Positions 1 through 8,172 of a stretch of DNA of 64,000 bases are shown in pieces (position 1 is the first letter of the stretch; each line of letters begins with the position of its first letter). The translations under genes were made by a program, and so were the position numbers. Where the stretch lies: positions 310,001 through 374,000 of the forward strand of contig NZ_LDTZ01000017.1 of NCBI RefSeq assembly GCF_001186365.1, written 5' to 3'. This DNA is from Gordonia jacobaea. Lineage in GTDB: Bacteria > Actinomycetota > Actinomycetes > Mycobacteriales > Mycobacteriaceae. Under the pieces are notes generated by a model, which worked only from the letters and a program-made list of their open reading frames with translations, did not search any database and was not told where the DNA came from.

Positions 1-1
1 G

Positions 2-241
2 ACTCTTCCCCAGTCATTGCCCGACGTCGCGGAATCGGCTACCGGCAAGGGAATTCGATTGGCCGGCCTGTTCGTGGAGGCCGACCGGCTCGGTATGACC
101 GAGTTGGCGAAACTGGTATCGGATGGGCGGTTGCAGCCTGTGGTGGCAGCCACTTTCCCGTTGGCGGACGCAGGGCAGGCGCAGAGCAGTAAGGCCGGAC
201 CCGGCAAGACAGTCCTCACCGTGGTCGAGGACGATTCCTGA
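2..241 (+). CDS. Zinc-type alcohol dehydrogenase/quinone oxidoreductase, C-terminal fragment
   Basis: The gene enters from the left edge, so only about 79 C-terminal residues are visible and the start is outside the window. The tail, with VSDGRLQPVVAATFPL followed by an A-rich stretch and GKTVLTV, is typical of the C-terminus of NADP-dependent medium-chain oxidoreductases of the quinone reductase type. In these the last strands close the catalytic domain after the Rossmann fold. The nucleotide-binding and catalytic parts cannot be checked. It lies 82 bases upstream of an HxlR regulator in the same direction, a common pairing in which the regulator senses reactive quinones or aldehydes. Family assignment is likely; substrate is unknown. 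Confidence 0.6.
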   Translation, partial: TLPQSLPDVAESATGKGIRLAGLFVEADRLGMTELAKLVSDGRLQPVVAATFPLADAGQAQSSKAGPGKTVLTVVEDDS

Positions 242-323
242 TCAACCCCGGGCCGCCATGTGCAGCGGCACAAGAGAACTCCTGGGTTGTATAAGCCAAG
301 TTAGGGTGTGTGACAATCGACGT

Positions 324-773
324 GTGCCAAGAACAGCGTGGACGGACGATGCGTGCCCGATAGCTCGCGCCATGGGGGTGTTGGGCGAACGGTGGTCGGT
401 GCTCATCATCCGAGAGGCCTTGCGGGGTAGAACGCGGTTCTCGGAGTTCCGATCAGAACTCGGGATCGCGCCCGACGTCCTCAGTGCGCGGTTGGCGTCG
501 TTGGTTGCTGCAGGCGTATTCGAGCAGGTCGAGTATCAGGAAGTCGGTGACCGTCGTCGGCAGGCCTACGAGCTGACCGAGGCCGGCCACGCGCTGAGTA
601 CCGTCTTGGCCTCGCTCGCGCAGTGGGGATACAGCTATCTACCTCAGGCCGCAGACAACGGATACCGCTTTGTCGACTCGGCAACGCAGGAACCGGTGCT
701 GGCCAGCTTGCGTCGTCGGGGCGGAGAAATTGCCGACCCCGCAGGTGTGGCTCTGGTGCGCAAGGGGCAGTAA
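324..773 (+). CDS. HxlR-family winged-helix transcriptional regulator
   Basis: The 149-residue protein contains the HxlR signature: CPIARAMGVLGERWSVLIIREAL near residues 10-31, then a winged helix ending in a GDRRRQAYELTEAG wing. The first Cys of CPIA is the residue used for redox or electrophile sensing in family members, so a similar role is possible here. The GTG at 324 is chosen because the conserved domain begins about seven residues later. A GTG at 306 is an alternative, and the longer open frame upstream is not conserved-looking. It probably binds DNA as a dimer and controls the adjacent oxidoreductase gene or itself. The C-terminal 40 residues after the domain are not recognisable. 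Confidence 0.85.
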   Translation: MPRTAWTDDACPIARAMGVLGERWSVLIIREALRGRTRFSEFRSELGIAPDVLSARLASLVAAGVFEQVEYQEVGDRRRQAYELTEAGHALSTVLASLAQWGYSYLPQAADNGYRFVDSATQEPVLASLRRRGGEIADPAGVALVRKGQ

Positions 774-859
774 GTCGGACTCCCTGGTTCCGCGTCAACG
801 AGGCGTGCGGCACACCGCTCCGAACAAACGGGAATAGATCGACGCCTACTGGGTTTTAC

Positions 860-871
860 CTGACATGTCAG
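860..871 (+). promoter_or_regulatory. Palindrome over the marR start codon, possible operator
   Basis: CTGACATGTCAG is a perfect 12-base palindrome that contains the ATG of the MarR-family gene at 865. MarR proteins often repress their own operon by binding such palindromes near the start. Function is inferred only from position and symmetry. A 10-base version of the same palindrome also covers the start codon at 18900. Confidence 0.3.
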
Positions 872-1344
872 CTAATCACCTATCGGCCCGCCAGCTCGAC
901 GTCTGGCAGCGCTTACAGACCGTGACCGAGACCCTGCGACGCGAGGTTGGTCGGGGACTGAAAGACGCCGGCCTCTCCGAGCAGGAATTCACCGTGTTGG
1001 CTCATCTCGTCGAGGCCGGCGGATCTGCGCGGCCGTCGGATTGCGCACGGGAGATGGGTTGGGACTCCAGCCGACTTGCACACCAACTCGGTCGGATGGA
1101 GAAACGGGGCCTGCTCGAGCGCGGACCGGAGATCGACGGTGATGGTCGCGCGTCGACGATCTCGCTGACCGATGACGGTCGCCGCGCCCACCGAAGGGCC
1201 GTCGGACCACATCTGCGGGCGGCGAAACAGTGGTTCGGTGATGCACTCACCGACGCGCAGTTGACCGCGCTCGGAGACGCCCTGACCGCACTGGAAACCA
1301 ACGCGGCGCGAGTCGCCGCCAACACGCAAGGAGCGCAAGCATGA
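865..1344 (+). CDS. MarR-family transcriptional regulator
   Basis: A 159-residue protein of the usual MarR length. The winged-helix core runs from about residue 30 to 110, with a recognition-helix region (PSDCAREMGWDSSRLAHQLGRME) and a wing around GDGRASTISLTDDGR. It is the first gene of a three-gene operon. Its stop codon overlaps the ATG of the following SDR gene (ATGA), and that gene in turn overlaps the flavoprotein gene. The likely role is a ligand-responsive dimeric repressor of this operon, binding near its own start where a 12-base palindrome lies. The ligand is unknown. ATG at 865 gives a sensible N-terminus. Confidence 0.88.
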   Translation: MSANHLSARQLDVWQRLQTVTETLRREVGRGLKDAGLSEQEFTVLAHLVEAGGSARPSDCAREMGWDSSRLAHQLGRMEKRGLLERGPEIDGDGRASTISLTDDGRRAHRRAVGPHLRAAKQWFGDALTDAQLTALGDALTALETNAARVAANTQGAQA

Positions 1345-2108
1345 CCACTGCAGTACACCCGGCCTGGGAATTGACCACACCGGACCTTCAGGGAAAGACA
1401 GTCGTTGTCGTCGGCGGCTCCGGGGGCGTGGGCGAAGGCGTCGTTCGGACACTGCTCGACGACGGCGCGACGGTCATCGCGACCGGCCGTGATCGCGCCC
1501 GACTCGATGAGCTGCGGGCGAACGTCGTCGACGCGGAGACCGATCAGCGGCTGCACACCGAGGTTCTGGACGCATCGGCGCCCGATCTCGACGCGCAGAT
1601 CGAGGCACTCGCCACAACCTATGGAACGTTCGACGGAGTCGTCGTCGCGGTCGCGTCGTGGGGGAATCAGGGGCGCAGACCCGCGCTGTCACTCAACGAC
1701 GACGAGTGGCAACACTTGCTCGATGCCAATCTGACGACCGTCTTCCGGCTCTTTCGCGGCTTCCTGCCGCACACAGCGCGCACCGGAATGATCCTGCAGC
1801 TCAACGGAATGAGTGCCGACATCCCGTTCCCGGGCGCAGCCGGTGTCGCATTGAGTGCGGCGGCGTCGAAGTCGCTGACGCGGACGATCGCCGCTGAACA
1901 GGATGGTCGTGGCCCGCGGTTCTATCAGGTCATCTTGGGCGTCGTACGGACGCGTGCGCGGCAGCGTGCAGGCGTCGACGATCCGACGTGGCTCGAGGGC
2001 GAGGAGGTCGGCGCACATGTCGCGGCGTTGGTCGTCGGGACCAGCCCCCTCTCCGACACCACGGTGCACTACCTCACGGACAAGCGTGTCGGACCGGAGG
2101 CGCACTGA
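1341..2108 (+). CDS. SDR-family NAD(P)-binding protein lacking the catalytic Tyr
   Basis: The 255-residue protein has a Rossmann fold with a GGSGGVGEG dinucleotide motif around residues 25-33 and an Arg (GRDR) after strand two that would favour NADPH. The usual catalytic Ser is present in the QLNGMSAD segment. The Tyr of the YxxxK motif is absent: the expected position reads ALSAAASKS, keeping only the Lys. It may therefore be a binding or scaffold protein, or use an unusual mechanism. It is translationally coupled on both sides (ATGA with marR, TGATG with the flavoprotein). It could also be a divergent reductase acting on the product of the downstream oxidase. Fold assignment is certain; activity is not. 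Confidence 0.8.
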   Translation: MTTAVHPAWELTTPDLQGKTVVVVGGSGGVGEGVVRTLLDDGATVIATGRDRARLDELRANVVDAETDQRLHTEVLDASAPDLDAQIEALATTYGTFDGVVVAVASWGNQGRRPALSLNDDEWQHLLDANLTTVFRLFRGFLPHTARTGMILQLNGMSADIPFPGAAGVALSAAASKSLTRTIAAEQDGRGPRFYQVILGVVRTRARQRAGVDDPTWLEGEEVGAHVAALVVGTSPLSDTTVHYLTDKRVGPEAH

Positions 2109-3388
2109 TGGGCACGACCGATGAGCTTCACATCATTACTCCCGGCGACCCCGGCTACGAAGATGTTCGGCACGTCTACTCGGCCACGGGCAGTCCGGGC
2201 CGTGTGCTTCTGCCGGTCGACGCAGACCAAACGGCTCGCGCATTGGAAATCGCTGTAGGGCAGGGTGATCCGTTCGCGATCCGCAGCGGTGGGCACGGGA
2301 TCAGCAGCATCGCCACCAATGACGGAGGGACCGTCATCGATCTGCGACACCTCAATCACGTGGAGCATGTGGGCGACGCGACGGTGGCCGTCGGAGCCGG
2401 CGGGCGGTGGGGCGCGGTCGCTCGCAACCTCTACGGCTGGGGACTGGCCCTGACTTCTGGAGACTCAGGCGATGTCGGTGTTGGTGGCCTGGCGACCACC
2501 GGCGGAATCGGACTGCTCGGACGAGCACAAGGGTTGACGATCGACCGCATACGCGCGGCCGAGATCGTCACCGCCGACGGGCGCATCATGCGGGTGTCGC
2601 ACGATGAGCATCCCGACCTGTTCTGGGCGATCCGCGGCGCGGGCGCCAACGTCGGAATCGTTACCCGATTCGAGTTCGAGGCCGCCACCACGCCCACGGT
2701 GGCGCGGGCGGCGCTGGCGTTCGACATCTCCGACGTGGCAACGTTTCTCACCGAATGGGGACCCCGGGTCGAGGCCGCTCCTCGCGAGATCTCGGCGTTC
2801 CTGTACATCGGCGCCGGTGCGCGACCATTCGCGCAAGCGACGGTAGTCTACGCCGGCGACGACGCGGCGGCGGCGACCCGCGCGCTCACACCGTTTACGG
2901 AGTTGCCCGACATCGTCGGCGCACGAGCCGAATTGGTTCCCTACCCGGCCGTCCCGCTCACGTCCGATGCGCTCCACGTCGGCCAGCAACCCGCTGTCAT
3001 GCACACGGCACTCGTCGAGCATCTGGACGACGATCTCGCCGCCGACATCGGCGAATTACTCGCATCCTACGGTGCGCAGATGATCCAGATCCGTTCTGCG
3101 GGAGGGGCGATCAACGACGTGCCGGCAGATGCCACCGCGTATGCCCACCGCCACCAGAACTTCTCGGTCACCGCTGTCGCCGACCACTCCTCCCAGGCGT
3201 TCGACGACGCGTGGGAACCGATCCGCGCTCGCCGAGACGGCATCTACCTCAGTTTCGAGTCAAACCACCGGCCAGAAGACATCGCCGCGGCGTTTCCCGC
3301 GCCGACCCTCGCGCGACTGCGCACGATCAAGCACGAGTGGGATCCCGATGGCGTGTTCACCCAGAACTTCGACGCCACCGTTCGCTGA
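2108..3388 (+). CDS. FAD-linked oxidoreductase, berberine-bridge-enzyme type
   Basis: A 426-residue protein with an N-terminal PCMH-type FAD-binding domain. RSGGHG near residue 60 supplies the His that binds FAD covalently in this family. A second glycine-rich segment (GGLATTGGIG) follows, and the C-terminus has the BBE motif (EWDPDGVFTQNFD). The Cys that makes the second covalent bond in bicovalent members is not seen; SGDSGDVG stands in its place, so a single His linkage is expected. Such enzymes oxidise sugars, alcohols or complex ring substrates with O2. The start at 2108 overlaps the SDR stop, so the three-gene operon makes regulator, SDR-like protein and oxidase together. Substrate is unknown. 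Confidence 0.85.
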   Translation: MGTTDELHIITPGDPGYEDVRHVYSATGSPGRVLLPVDADQTARALEIAVGQGDPFAIRSGGHGISSIATNDGGTVIDLRHLNHVEHVGDATVAVGAGGRWGAVARNLYGWGLALTSGDSGDVGVGGLATTGGIGLLGRAQGLTIDRIRAAEIVTADGRIMRVSHDEHPDLFWAIRGAGANVGIVTRFEFEAATTPTVARAALAFDISDVATFLTEWGPRVEAAPREISAFLYIGAGARPFAQATVVYAGDDAAAATRALTPFTELPDIVGARAELVPYPAVPLTSDALHVGQQPAVMHTALVEHLDDDLAADIGELLASYGAQMIQIRSAGGAINDVPADATAYAHRHQNFSVTAVADHSSQAFDDAWEPIRARRDGIYLSFESNHRPEDIAAAFPAPTLARLRTIKHEWDPDGVFTQNFDATVR

Positions 3389-3522
3389 GAATCCTTCTCG
3401 CGCAATAGGGACGCGCGGCGGTAACCGATCGGCGAGTCCGTTGTGGGGTTCGCCTGAGCGGGGGTCGAGGTGGACAGCCGTGCAGAAGTTCGGATTCGAG
3501 ATGCGCAGCCCAACAGTAGGTT

Positions 3523-4284
3523 TCACCGCGACCGTCGAGTTTTGCGCGCCTTTGCTTTTCCGCGTGTCGGTATCGTTCCGGCCGCTTCGCGAGATGCCCG
3601 CTTGGCGGCCGCCTTCTCTTTCGCCGACCGCTTCGGTGGCGGTTCGGACGTGCCACGCGACGATGTGGCCTTGCGTCCACGCACAATCCCGATGAACTCC
3701 GCCGCCAGATCCGAAGTGGGTTGCGGCCACAGCAGTCCGACGGTGCTTGTCGGGACGTCGGTGACCGGGCGATAGTCGAGGTCGCGGCGGTGGTGCAAAC
3801 GCGCCAGCGATTGCGGCACCAGCACCACCCCCATCCCGCTGGCCACGAGTTCGATCGCGTCGGCGGTCGTCTCCGGCCGATGGTCCACGGCGTTACCGGG
3901 ACGTTCGGTGACGACGAGCGGTTCATCGAGGGGCCAGAGCAGGTTCTCGTCGGCAAGGTCGGCCCGTGACAACTCGTCACCTGCGGTGAGCACACTGTCC
4001 TTACCCATCACCGCCACCGTCGTTTCTTCGTACAGGGCGATGATGTGGTGCGGACCCAGATCGGCATGGGAGAGTGCGTCGGGCAGCCTGGTGATCGCAA
4101 TGTCGACGCTGCGGTTGATAAGCGCTGCGGCGGTGTCGGCGACCGCAGTCGGCACAAGGTCGAGTCGGACGTTCGGGTGACGCTCCCCGAAAATGCGGAC
4201 CCACTTCCCCGGTGTGGTACCCGGCACAAATGCGAGCCGGAAGACCACAGCGCTGGACTCATCGGGATCGACGGGCGAATTCAC
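3523..4284 (-). CDS. LysR-type substrate-binding-domain protein without a DNA-binding domain
   Basis: The 253-residue protein matches the effector-binding half of LysR regulators. It begins directly with the periplasmic-binding-like fold (FRLAFVPGTTPGKWVRIF), and about 200 residues later has a Lys/Arg-rich tail. No N-terminal helix-turn-helix is present, and the 31 bases to the divergent gene leave no room for one. The basic tail could contact nucleic acid or a partner. The same pairing, a substrate-domain-only LysR protein divergent from a DUF5997 gene, is common in mycolic-acid actinobacteria, so the two products may work together. Role and ligand are unknown. Confidence 0.8.
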   Translation of the reverse strand: MNSPVDPDESSAVVFRLAFVPGTTPGKWVRIFGERHPNVRLDLVPTAVADTAAALINRSVDIAITRLPDALSHADLGPHHIIALYEETTVAVMGKDSVLTAGDELSRADLADENLLWPLDEPLVVTERPGNAVDHRPETTADAIELVASGMGVVLVPQSLARLHHRRDLDYRPVTDVPTSTVGLLWPQPTSDLAAEFIGIVRGRKATSSRGTSEPPPKRSAKEKAAAKRASREAAGTIPTRGKAKARKTRRSR

Positions 4285-4315
4285 GCCCCGAGGCTACCGG
4301 GGATACGCTGCGAGT

Positions 4316-4714
4316 ATGAGCTCGCAGTCCATGAAGCCGGCCACCGCCGCCAAGAAGCTCGACATCTACCTTCCCGCGACACCTGACGAGTTTCGCTCCG
4401 GAACGATTACCCGGGAACAGGTGGCGGCCTGGCAGGCCGATCCGCCGCAGTGGTTGCGCGATCTGCGTGCCAACGGACCGCACCCGAAGAATCTGGTAGC
4501 CGCCAAACTCGGGATCTCCAACTCCGGGCTGGTCCGGGGCGAGGTGACCGAGGCGTTGACGACCGATCAGATCAACGCGTTGCTCGAAGAGATGCCCGAC
4601 TGGCTTGCCGCCGAGCGCACCAAGCACGTCGAGGCCCTACGCGAGGAGCGTCGGATCAAATCCTTGCAAGCCGACCGTCGGCGCGAGCGTGAGGCGCCCA
4701 CCAGCGAGGAGTGA
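4316..4714 (+). CDS. DUF5997 family protein
   Basis: A 132-residue soluble protein that fits the actinobacterial DUF5997 family. It contains TAAKKLDIYLPATPDEFR near the start, a middle segment (WLRDLRANGPHPKNLVAAKLGISNSGL) that looks like a small helical DNA- or protein-binding unit, and a charged coiled C-terminus. The ATG at 4316 is taken because the family's conserved region starts about 10 residues later. It is divergent from the LysR-like gene with only 31 bases between start codons, so the two promoters must overlap. Function is not known. The resemblance of the middle region to a helix-turn-helix is my inference. Confidence 0.8.
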   Translation: MSSQSMKPATAAKKLDIYLPATPDEFRSGTITREQVAAWQADPPQWLRDLRANGPHPKNLVAAKLGISNSGLVRGEVTEALTTDQINALLEEMPDWLAAERTKHVEALREERRIKSLQADRRREREAPTSEE

Positions 4715-5089
4715 GCCTCCGCCGGTCCGGCCGACATATCCACCTGGTGGTTCTCCCGCAGATGCAACCGCGCGCAGGAATAGCCGCCGATACTCATGAG
4801 ACGAAGCTAGGTACCTCTTGCCTTCAGCGCAGGGCCGACCGCACCGTTTCAGTATTCAGAAGTTCCCCGAATCGTGAGGGGTGGAACCCGCACGCTCACG
4901 TTAACTCGATCCGGGCGCCAATTTTTCCATCAGTAACCATCACGTAATAAATCGGGCGTGAACTGTTATCAGTCGGAACGTCAAGTATCCCAAGCCATCC
5001 GACCATCAATTCTTCGCCAGTGGGCAGTGTCGCCCGCACACCCCCATCACACGACGGCGGTCTCGCCCGTCTCATCGAGGAGTAACCCC
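4715..5089 (+). other. Non-coding leader region upstream of the Nit1C cluster
   Basis: This 375-base stretch is the only gap longer than 300 bases. It carries no convincing coding frame. The right half (about 4915-4975) is clearly AT-richer than its surroundings and holds a GlnR-like motif, which fits the promoter of the nine-gene cluster that follows. A good ribosome-binding site, GAGGAG, lies at 5077-5082. No riboswitch-like or tRNA-like structure was recognised. Confidence 0.6.
4933..4948 (+). promoter_or_regulatory. Candidate GlnR-type half-site pair
   Basis: GTAAC, six bases, then GTAAT resembles the actinobacterial GlnR pattern GTnAC-n6-GaAAC. The first half is perfect and the second deviates at two positions. 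Relatives of this gene cluster respond to nitrogen starvation, so a nitrogen regulator is plausible. The match is weak and short, and could be chance. Confidence 0.25.
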
Positions 5090-5614
5090 ATGGCCATGTT
5101 CGACGACACCATCACCGAGAACATTGCGAAGTCTCTTGCCGAGATTCCGCATCCCTCCCTGCCCAAGGGTTCGAATATCTACGGCGGCACCAAGATCTTC
5201 CCCGACTACCAGGCGGAGGAGGGCGAAACCTACTTCACGCTCGTCCACGGCATCGCGCACGAGTCCTCGGTATCGTTCGTCGCAGTGCTGCAGGCCACCC
5301 GCGCGCTACGCAAGGGCTTCGAGTCGGCTATCTACTTCTACGGTCCCGGAGCAATCAATTGCCTTGCCACACGCGGGTTTCCAAAGACCGGTGACTCCGG
5401 TTTCCCCGGCGAGCAGAACATCAACGACGCGTTGGAGACCTTCATCAAGGAGGGTGGAACCGTCTTTGCGTGTCGCTTCGGTCTCGCGCTGCATGGTGGT
5501 CGGGAAGAAGATCTGATCGAGGGCGTCATTCCGGCACATCCGCTCGACGTGCAGGACGCGCTGATTCACTACGCCCGCAAGGGTGCGATCATCAACTCCA
5601 CCTACATGGTCTGA
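5090..5614 (+). CDS. MSMEG_0572/Sll0783-family nitrogen-starvation-response protein
   Basis: The 174-residue protein matches the MSMEG_0572/Sll0783 family, the marker gene of Nit1C-type clusters. Typical features are the N-terminal IPHPSLPKGSNIYGGTKIFPDYQ and the central THG-like segment followed by FYGPGAINCLATRGFP. It is soluble, with a fold related to DsrE-like proteins as far as can be judged. The start at 5090 is set by GAGGAG seven bases upstream; an ATG at 5096 is also possible. It opens a same-strand run of nine genes. Homologues are induced by nitrogen limitation in cyanobacteria and linked to cyanide use in pseudomonads (known of the cluster). The molecular role of this subunit is unknown. 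Confidence 0.88.
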   Translation: MAMFDDTITENIAKSLAEIPHPSLPKGSNIYGGTKIFPDYQAEEGETYFTLVHGIAHESSVSFVAVLQATRALRKGFESAIYFYGPGAINCLATRGFPKTGDSGFPGEQNINDALETFIKEGGTVFACRFGLALHGGREEDLIEGVIPAHPLDVQDALIHYARKGAIINSTYMV

Positions 5615-5648
5615 TCGTCGAGATCCCCACTCCCCGAGAGACATTCAC

Positions 5649-6548
5649 ATGACCACTATTGGTACAGTCGCCGCGAACTTCACGCGCGACCTTGAACAGA
5701 ACTATCAGACAATCGCCGACTATGTGGCGCAGGCCCGCGCACGAGGTGTCGAGTTCCTGGTGTTTCCCGAGGCTGCGATCGGGGGATACCTCTCATCGCT
5801 CGGTAACCACGGCGACACCGTCAAGAACACCAAGCGATCGTTGCCGCCGGCAATCCGCCTCGACGGTCCCGAAATCGCACGCGTGCAGGAGATTGTCGGC
5901 GACATGGTGATCGCCATAGGCTTTTGCGAACTCGCTGAGGACGGCGTGACGCGCTACAACGCGGCCGCAGTCCTCGACGGCGACCAGATCTACGGAAACT
6001 ATCGCAAAGTGCACCAACCGCTTGGCGAAAACATGTCCTACTCGTCGGGTTCGGAGTACGGAGTCTTCGACACTCCTGTGGGGCGCGTCGGACTCCAAAT
6101 CTGTTATGACAAAGCATTTCCCGAAGCCGCGCGTATCATGGCACTCAACGGTGCCGAGATCATCGCAAGTCTTTCGGCGTGGCCGGCGGCGCGTACCGCG
6201 ACCGCGGAGAATCTGCAGGACGATCGCTGGACTTACCGGTTCAATCTCTTCGATACAGCCCGTGCCCTCGATAACCAGGTGTTCTGGGTTGCCGCAAACC
6301 AATCGGGAACGTTCGGTTCGTTGCGGTACGTCGGCAACGCCAAGATCGTCGATCCCGGCGGCAACATCCTCGACACCACGCTGCTCGAAAGCGGACTCGC
6401 CGTAGCCGACGTCGACATCGCCGGGACCTTCAGAGCGATGCGAGGCGGGATGTTCCACCTGCGAGATCGTCGTCCGGACGTCTACGGTGAACTCGTCGAG
6501 GTCGACCCCACCGGAACCGCGGGATGGCGGGACCTCGCTCATGCCTGA
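5649..6548 (+). CDS. Carbon-nitrogen hydrolase, Nit1/Sll0784-type nitrilase
   Basis: The 299-residue protein has the full nitrilase catalytic set: Glu41 in FPEAAIGGY, Lys120 in YRKVHQP, Glu127, and nucleophile Cys152 in QICYDKAFPE. It belongs with the Nit1-cluster nitrilases, whose usual activity is hydrolysis of nitriles to acids plus ammonia. The true substrate in the pathway is not established. The start at 5649 lies 34 bases after the previous gene; the in-frame extension upstream is not conserved-looking. It overlaps the next gene by eight bases. A second nitrilase-fold protein in the same cluster lacks the catalytic Cys, so this copy is the expected active enzyme. Confidence 0.9.
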   Translation: MTTIGTVAANFTRDLEQNYQTIADYVAQARARGVEFLVFPEAAIGGYLSSLGNHGDTVKNTKRSLPPAIRLDGPEIARVQEIVGDMVIAIGFCELAEDGVTRYNAAAVLDGDQIYGNYRKVHQPLGENMSYSSGSEYGVFDTPVGRVGLQICYDKAFPEAARIMALNGAEIIASLSAWPAARTATAENLQDDRWTYRFNLFDTARALDNQVFWVAANQSGTFGSLRYVGNAKIVDPGGNILDTTLLESGLAVADVDIAGTFRAMRGGMFHLRDRRPDVYGELVEVDPTGTAGWRDLAHA

Positions 6549-6837
6549 GATGACGTTCACCGTGAGGTGGCCCGATGGCGCTGTGCAGCAGTGCTATTCG
6601 CCGAGTCTCGTCATGCACGACCACCTCAATGTCGGCAGTAGTTACACGGTGGCTGAATTCCGAACCCGTACCGACGCCGCCCTCGGCGAAGCCGCTGAGC
6701 GCGTCCGCGCCAAGTATGGATTCGCTTGTACGTCTGCCGCTGCAACCGCTGAGGACATCAACAACACAGCCCGCCGATACGACGACGAGTCGACCGTCGA
6801 GGTTCTCGACATGCATCCGGCACTACCCACTTCCTGA
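6541..6837 (+). CDS. MSMEG_0570-family nitrogen-starvation-response protein
   Basis: A 98-residue protein of the MSMEG_0570 family: MTFTVRWPDGAVQQCYSPSL at the start, a helical middle (RTDAALGEAAERVRAKYGFACTSAAA), and an acidic C-terminal end. Its ATG lies inside the end of the nitrilase gene, which suggests translational coupling. The family occurs only next to the nitrilase, radical SAM and flavin oxidoreductase of this cluster, and no biochemical activity is known. By size and conservation it could be a small accessory subunit or a carrier of an intermediate, but nothing like a phosphopantetheine site (DSL) is visible. Confidence 0.85.
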   Translation: MPEMTFTVRWPDGAVQQCYSPSLVMHDHLNVGSSYTVAEFRTRTDAALGEAAERVRAKYGFACTSAAATAEDINNTARRYDDESTVEVLDMHPALPTS

Positions 6838-6855
6838 CCACATTCTGGAGACATC

Positions 6856-8151
6856 ATGAGCGCACGAGCTCATTCCACACCCCACACCACCCACATCCCG
6901 GTGGCGATCATCGGCGGCGGACAAGCAGGCCTATCGGTCAGCTGGTATCTCGGCCGCGCGGGTATCGAGCACACCGTGATCGAATCTCGGACCGCCGTCC
7001 ATGCATGGCAGTCCAAGCGGTGGGACAACTTCACCCTCGTCACTCCGAACTGGCATTGCCGGCTTCCCGGCTACGCCTACGACGGCCCGGACCCCGACGG
7101 CTTCATGACCCGCGACGAAGTTGTCGAATGGCTCGCCGGATGGCGTGAAACCTTCACTGCCCCACTGCGAGAACACACCACGGTAACTCGCCTGCGAACC
7201 ATCGGGGATACAGGCTTCGAGCTCACCCTCACCACCGACGAATCTGTCGAACTGCTGACGTGTGACCAGGTCGTCGTCGCGACTGGCGGCTACCCGCTGC
7301 CGGTGGTGCCGTCGTTCGCGCCGTCGTTGGACGCTTCTGTAAAGCAGATCCACTCAGAGCAGTACTTCACACCTGATCAGCTGCCAGCCGGCGCCGTTCT
7401 CGTCGTCGGGTCCGGACAATCCGGCGCACAAATCGCCGAGGACCTCCACCTCGCAGGTCGGCAGGTGCATCTAGCCATCGGCAACGCGCCGAGGGTTGCG
7501 CGCACTTACCGCGGCCGTGACTGCATGACCTGGTTGGCGGACATGGGCATCTATGACACACCGACCGAACAGTTCCCCGGAGGTAAAGCGGCACAGGAGA
7601 AGACAAATCACTACGTCACCGGCCGCGACGGCGGACGAGACGTCGATCTGCGACAGTTCGCCGTCGAAGGGATGAAGCTCTACGGGCATTTGACCGACGG
7701 CAAGGACACGGTCCTGCGGTTCGCGCCGACGCTGCGCGAATCACTCGATCAGGCCGACGCGGTGTACAACTCGATCTGCGCCGACATCGACCGCTACATC
7801 GAGAAAGCCGGAATCGACGCGCCTCCCGCCTCGCGCTACGAGCCCGTCTGGGAACCCGAAACCGACCCCTCCGCGGTCGACCTGGTTGCCGAGGGCATCA
7901 CCAGCATCGTGTGGGCGATCGGGTACCGACCGGACTACCGCTGGATCGAGGCAAGCGCATTCGACGGTGCGGGCCGGCCGATGCAGACCCGCGGCATCAC
8001 CCAGGTACCGGGACTGAGCTTCATCGGCCTCCCGTGGATGCATACCTGGGGCTCGGGACGGTTCCTCGGGATCGACCGCGACGCACGCCACATCGCTGAA
8101 TCCGTCACCGGCGCACTCGGTCTGCCCGGGCTCAGACTCGCCGTCGGCTAA
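6856..8151 (+). CDS. MSMEG_0569-family flavin-dependent oxidoreductase
   Basis: This 431-residue protein has an FAD-binding Rossmann motif, GGGQAG, at residues 20-25 and a second dinucleotide motif, GSGQSG, near 185-190. That is the layout of Baeyer-Villiger and N-hydroxylating flavin monooxygenases using NAD(P)H. SKRWDNFTLVTPNWHCRLPG after the first domain is typical of the cluster-specific MSMEG_0569 family. The gene follows the small MSMEG_0570-like gene by 18 bases, with GGAGA upstream of the ATG. Within the pathway it probably oxygenates an organic intermediate, perhaps at nitrogen, but the substrate is unknown. It would act in the cytosol. Confidence 0.88.
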   Translation: MSARAHSTPHTTHIPVAIIGGGQAGLSVSWYLGRAGIEHTVIESRTAVHAWQSKRWDNFTLVTPNWHCRLPGYAYDGPDPDGFMTRDEVVEWLAGWRETFTAPLREHTTVTRLRTIGDTGFELTLTTDESVELLTCDQVVVATGGYPLPVVPSFAPSLDASVKQIHSEQYFTPDQLPAGAVLVVGSGQSGAQIAEDLHLAGRQVHLAIGNAPRVARTYRGRDCMTWLADMGIYDTPTEQFPGGKAAQEKTNHYVTGRDGGRDVDLRQFAVEGMKLYGHLTDGKDTVLRFAPTLRESLDQADAVYNSICADIDRYIEKAGIDAPPASRYEPVWEPETDPSAVDLVAEGITSIVWAIGYRPDYRWIEASAFDGAGRPMQTRGITQVPGLSFIGLPWMHTWGSGRFLGIDRDARHIAESVTGALGLPGLRLAVG

Positions 8152-8172
8152 CCGGGACCACAGGTAACCGAC

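Noticed and set aside
3387..3399. GAGAA-TCC-TTCTC hairpin after the flavoprotein gene as terminator
   Set aside because: Only five base pairs and no T-tract, so not convincing.
3523..4284. Complete LysR regulator
   Set aside because: No helix-turn-helix domain precedes the substrate-binding fold, and the divergent gene begins 31 bases away.
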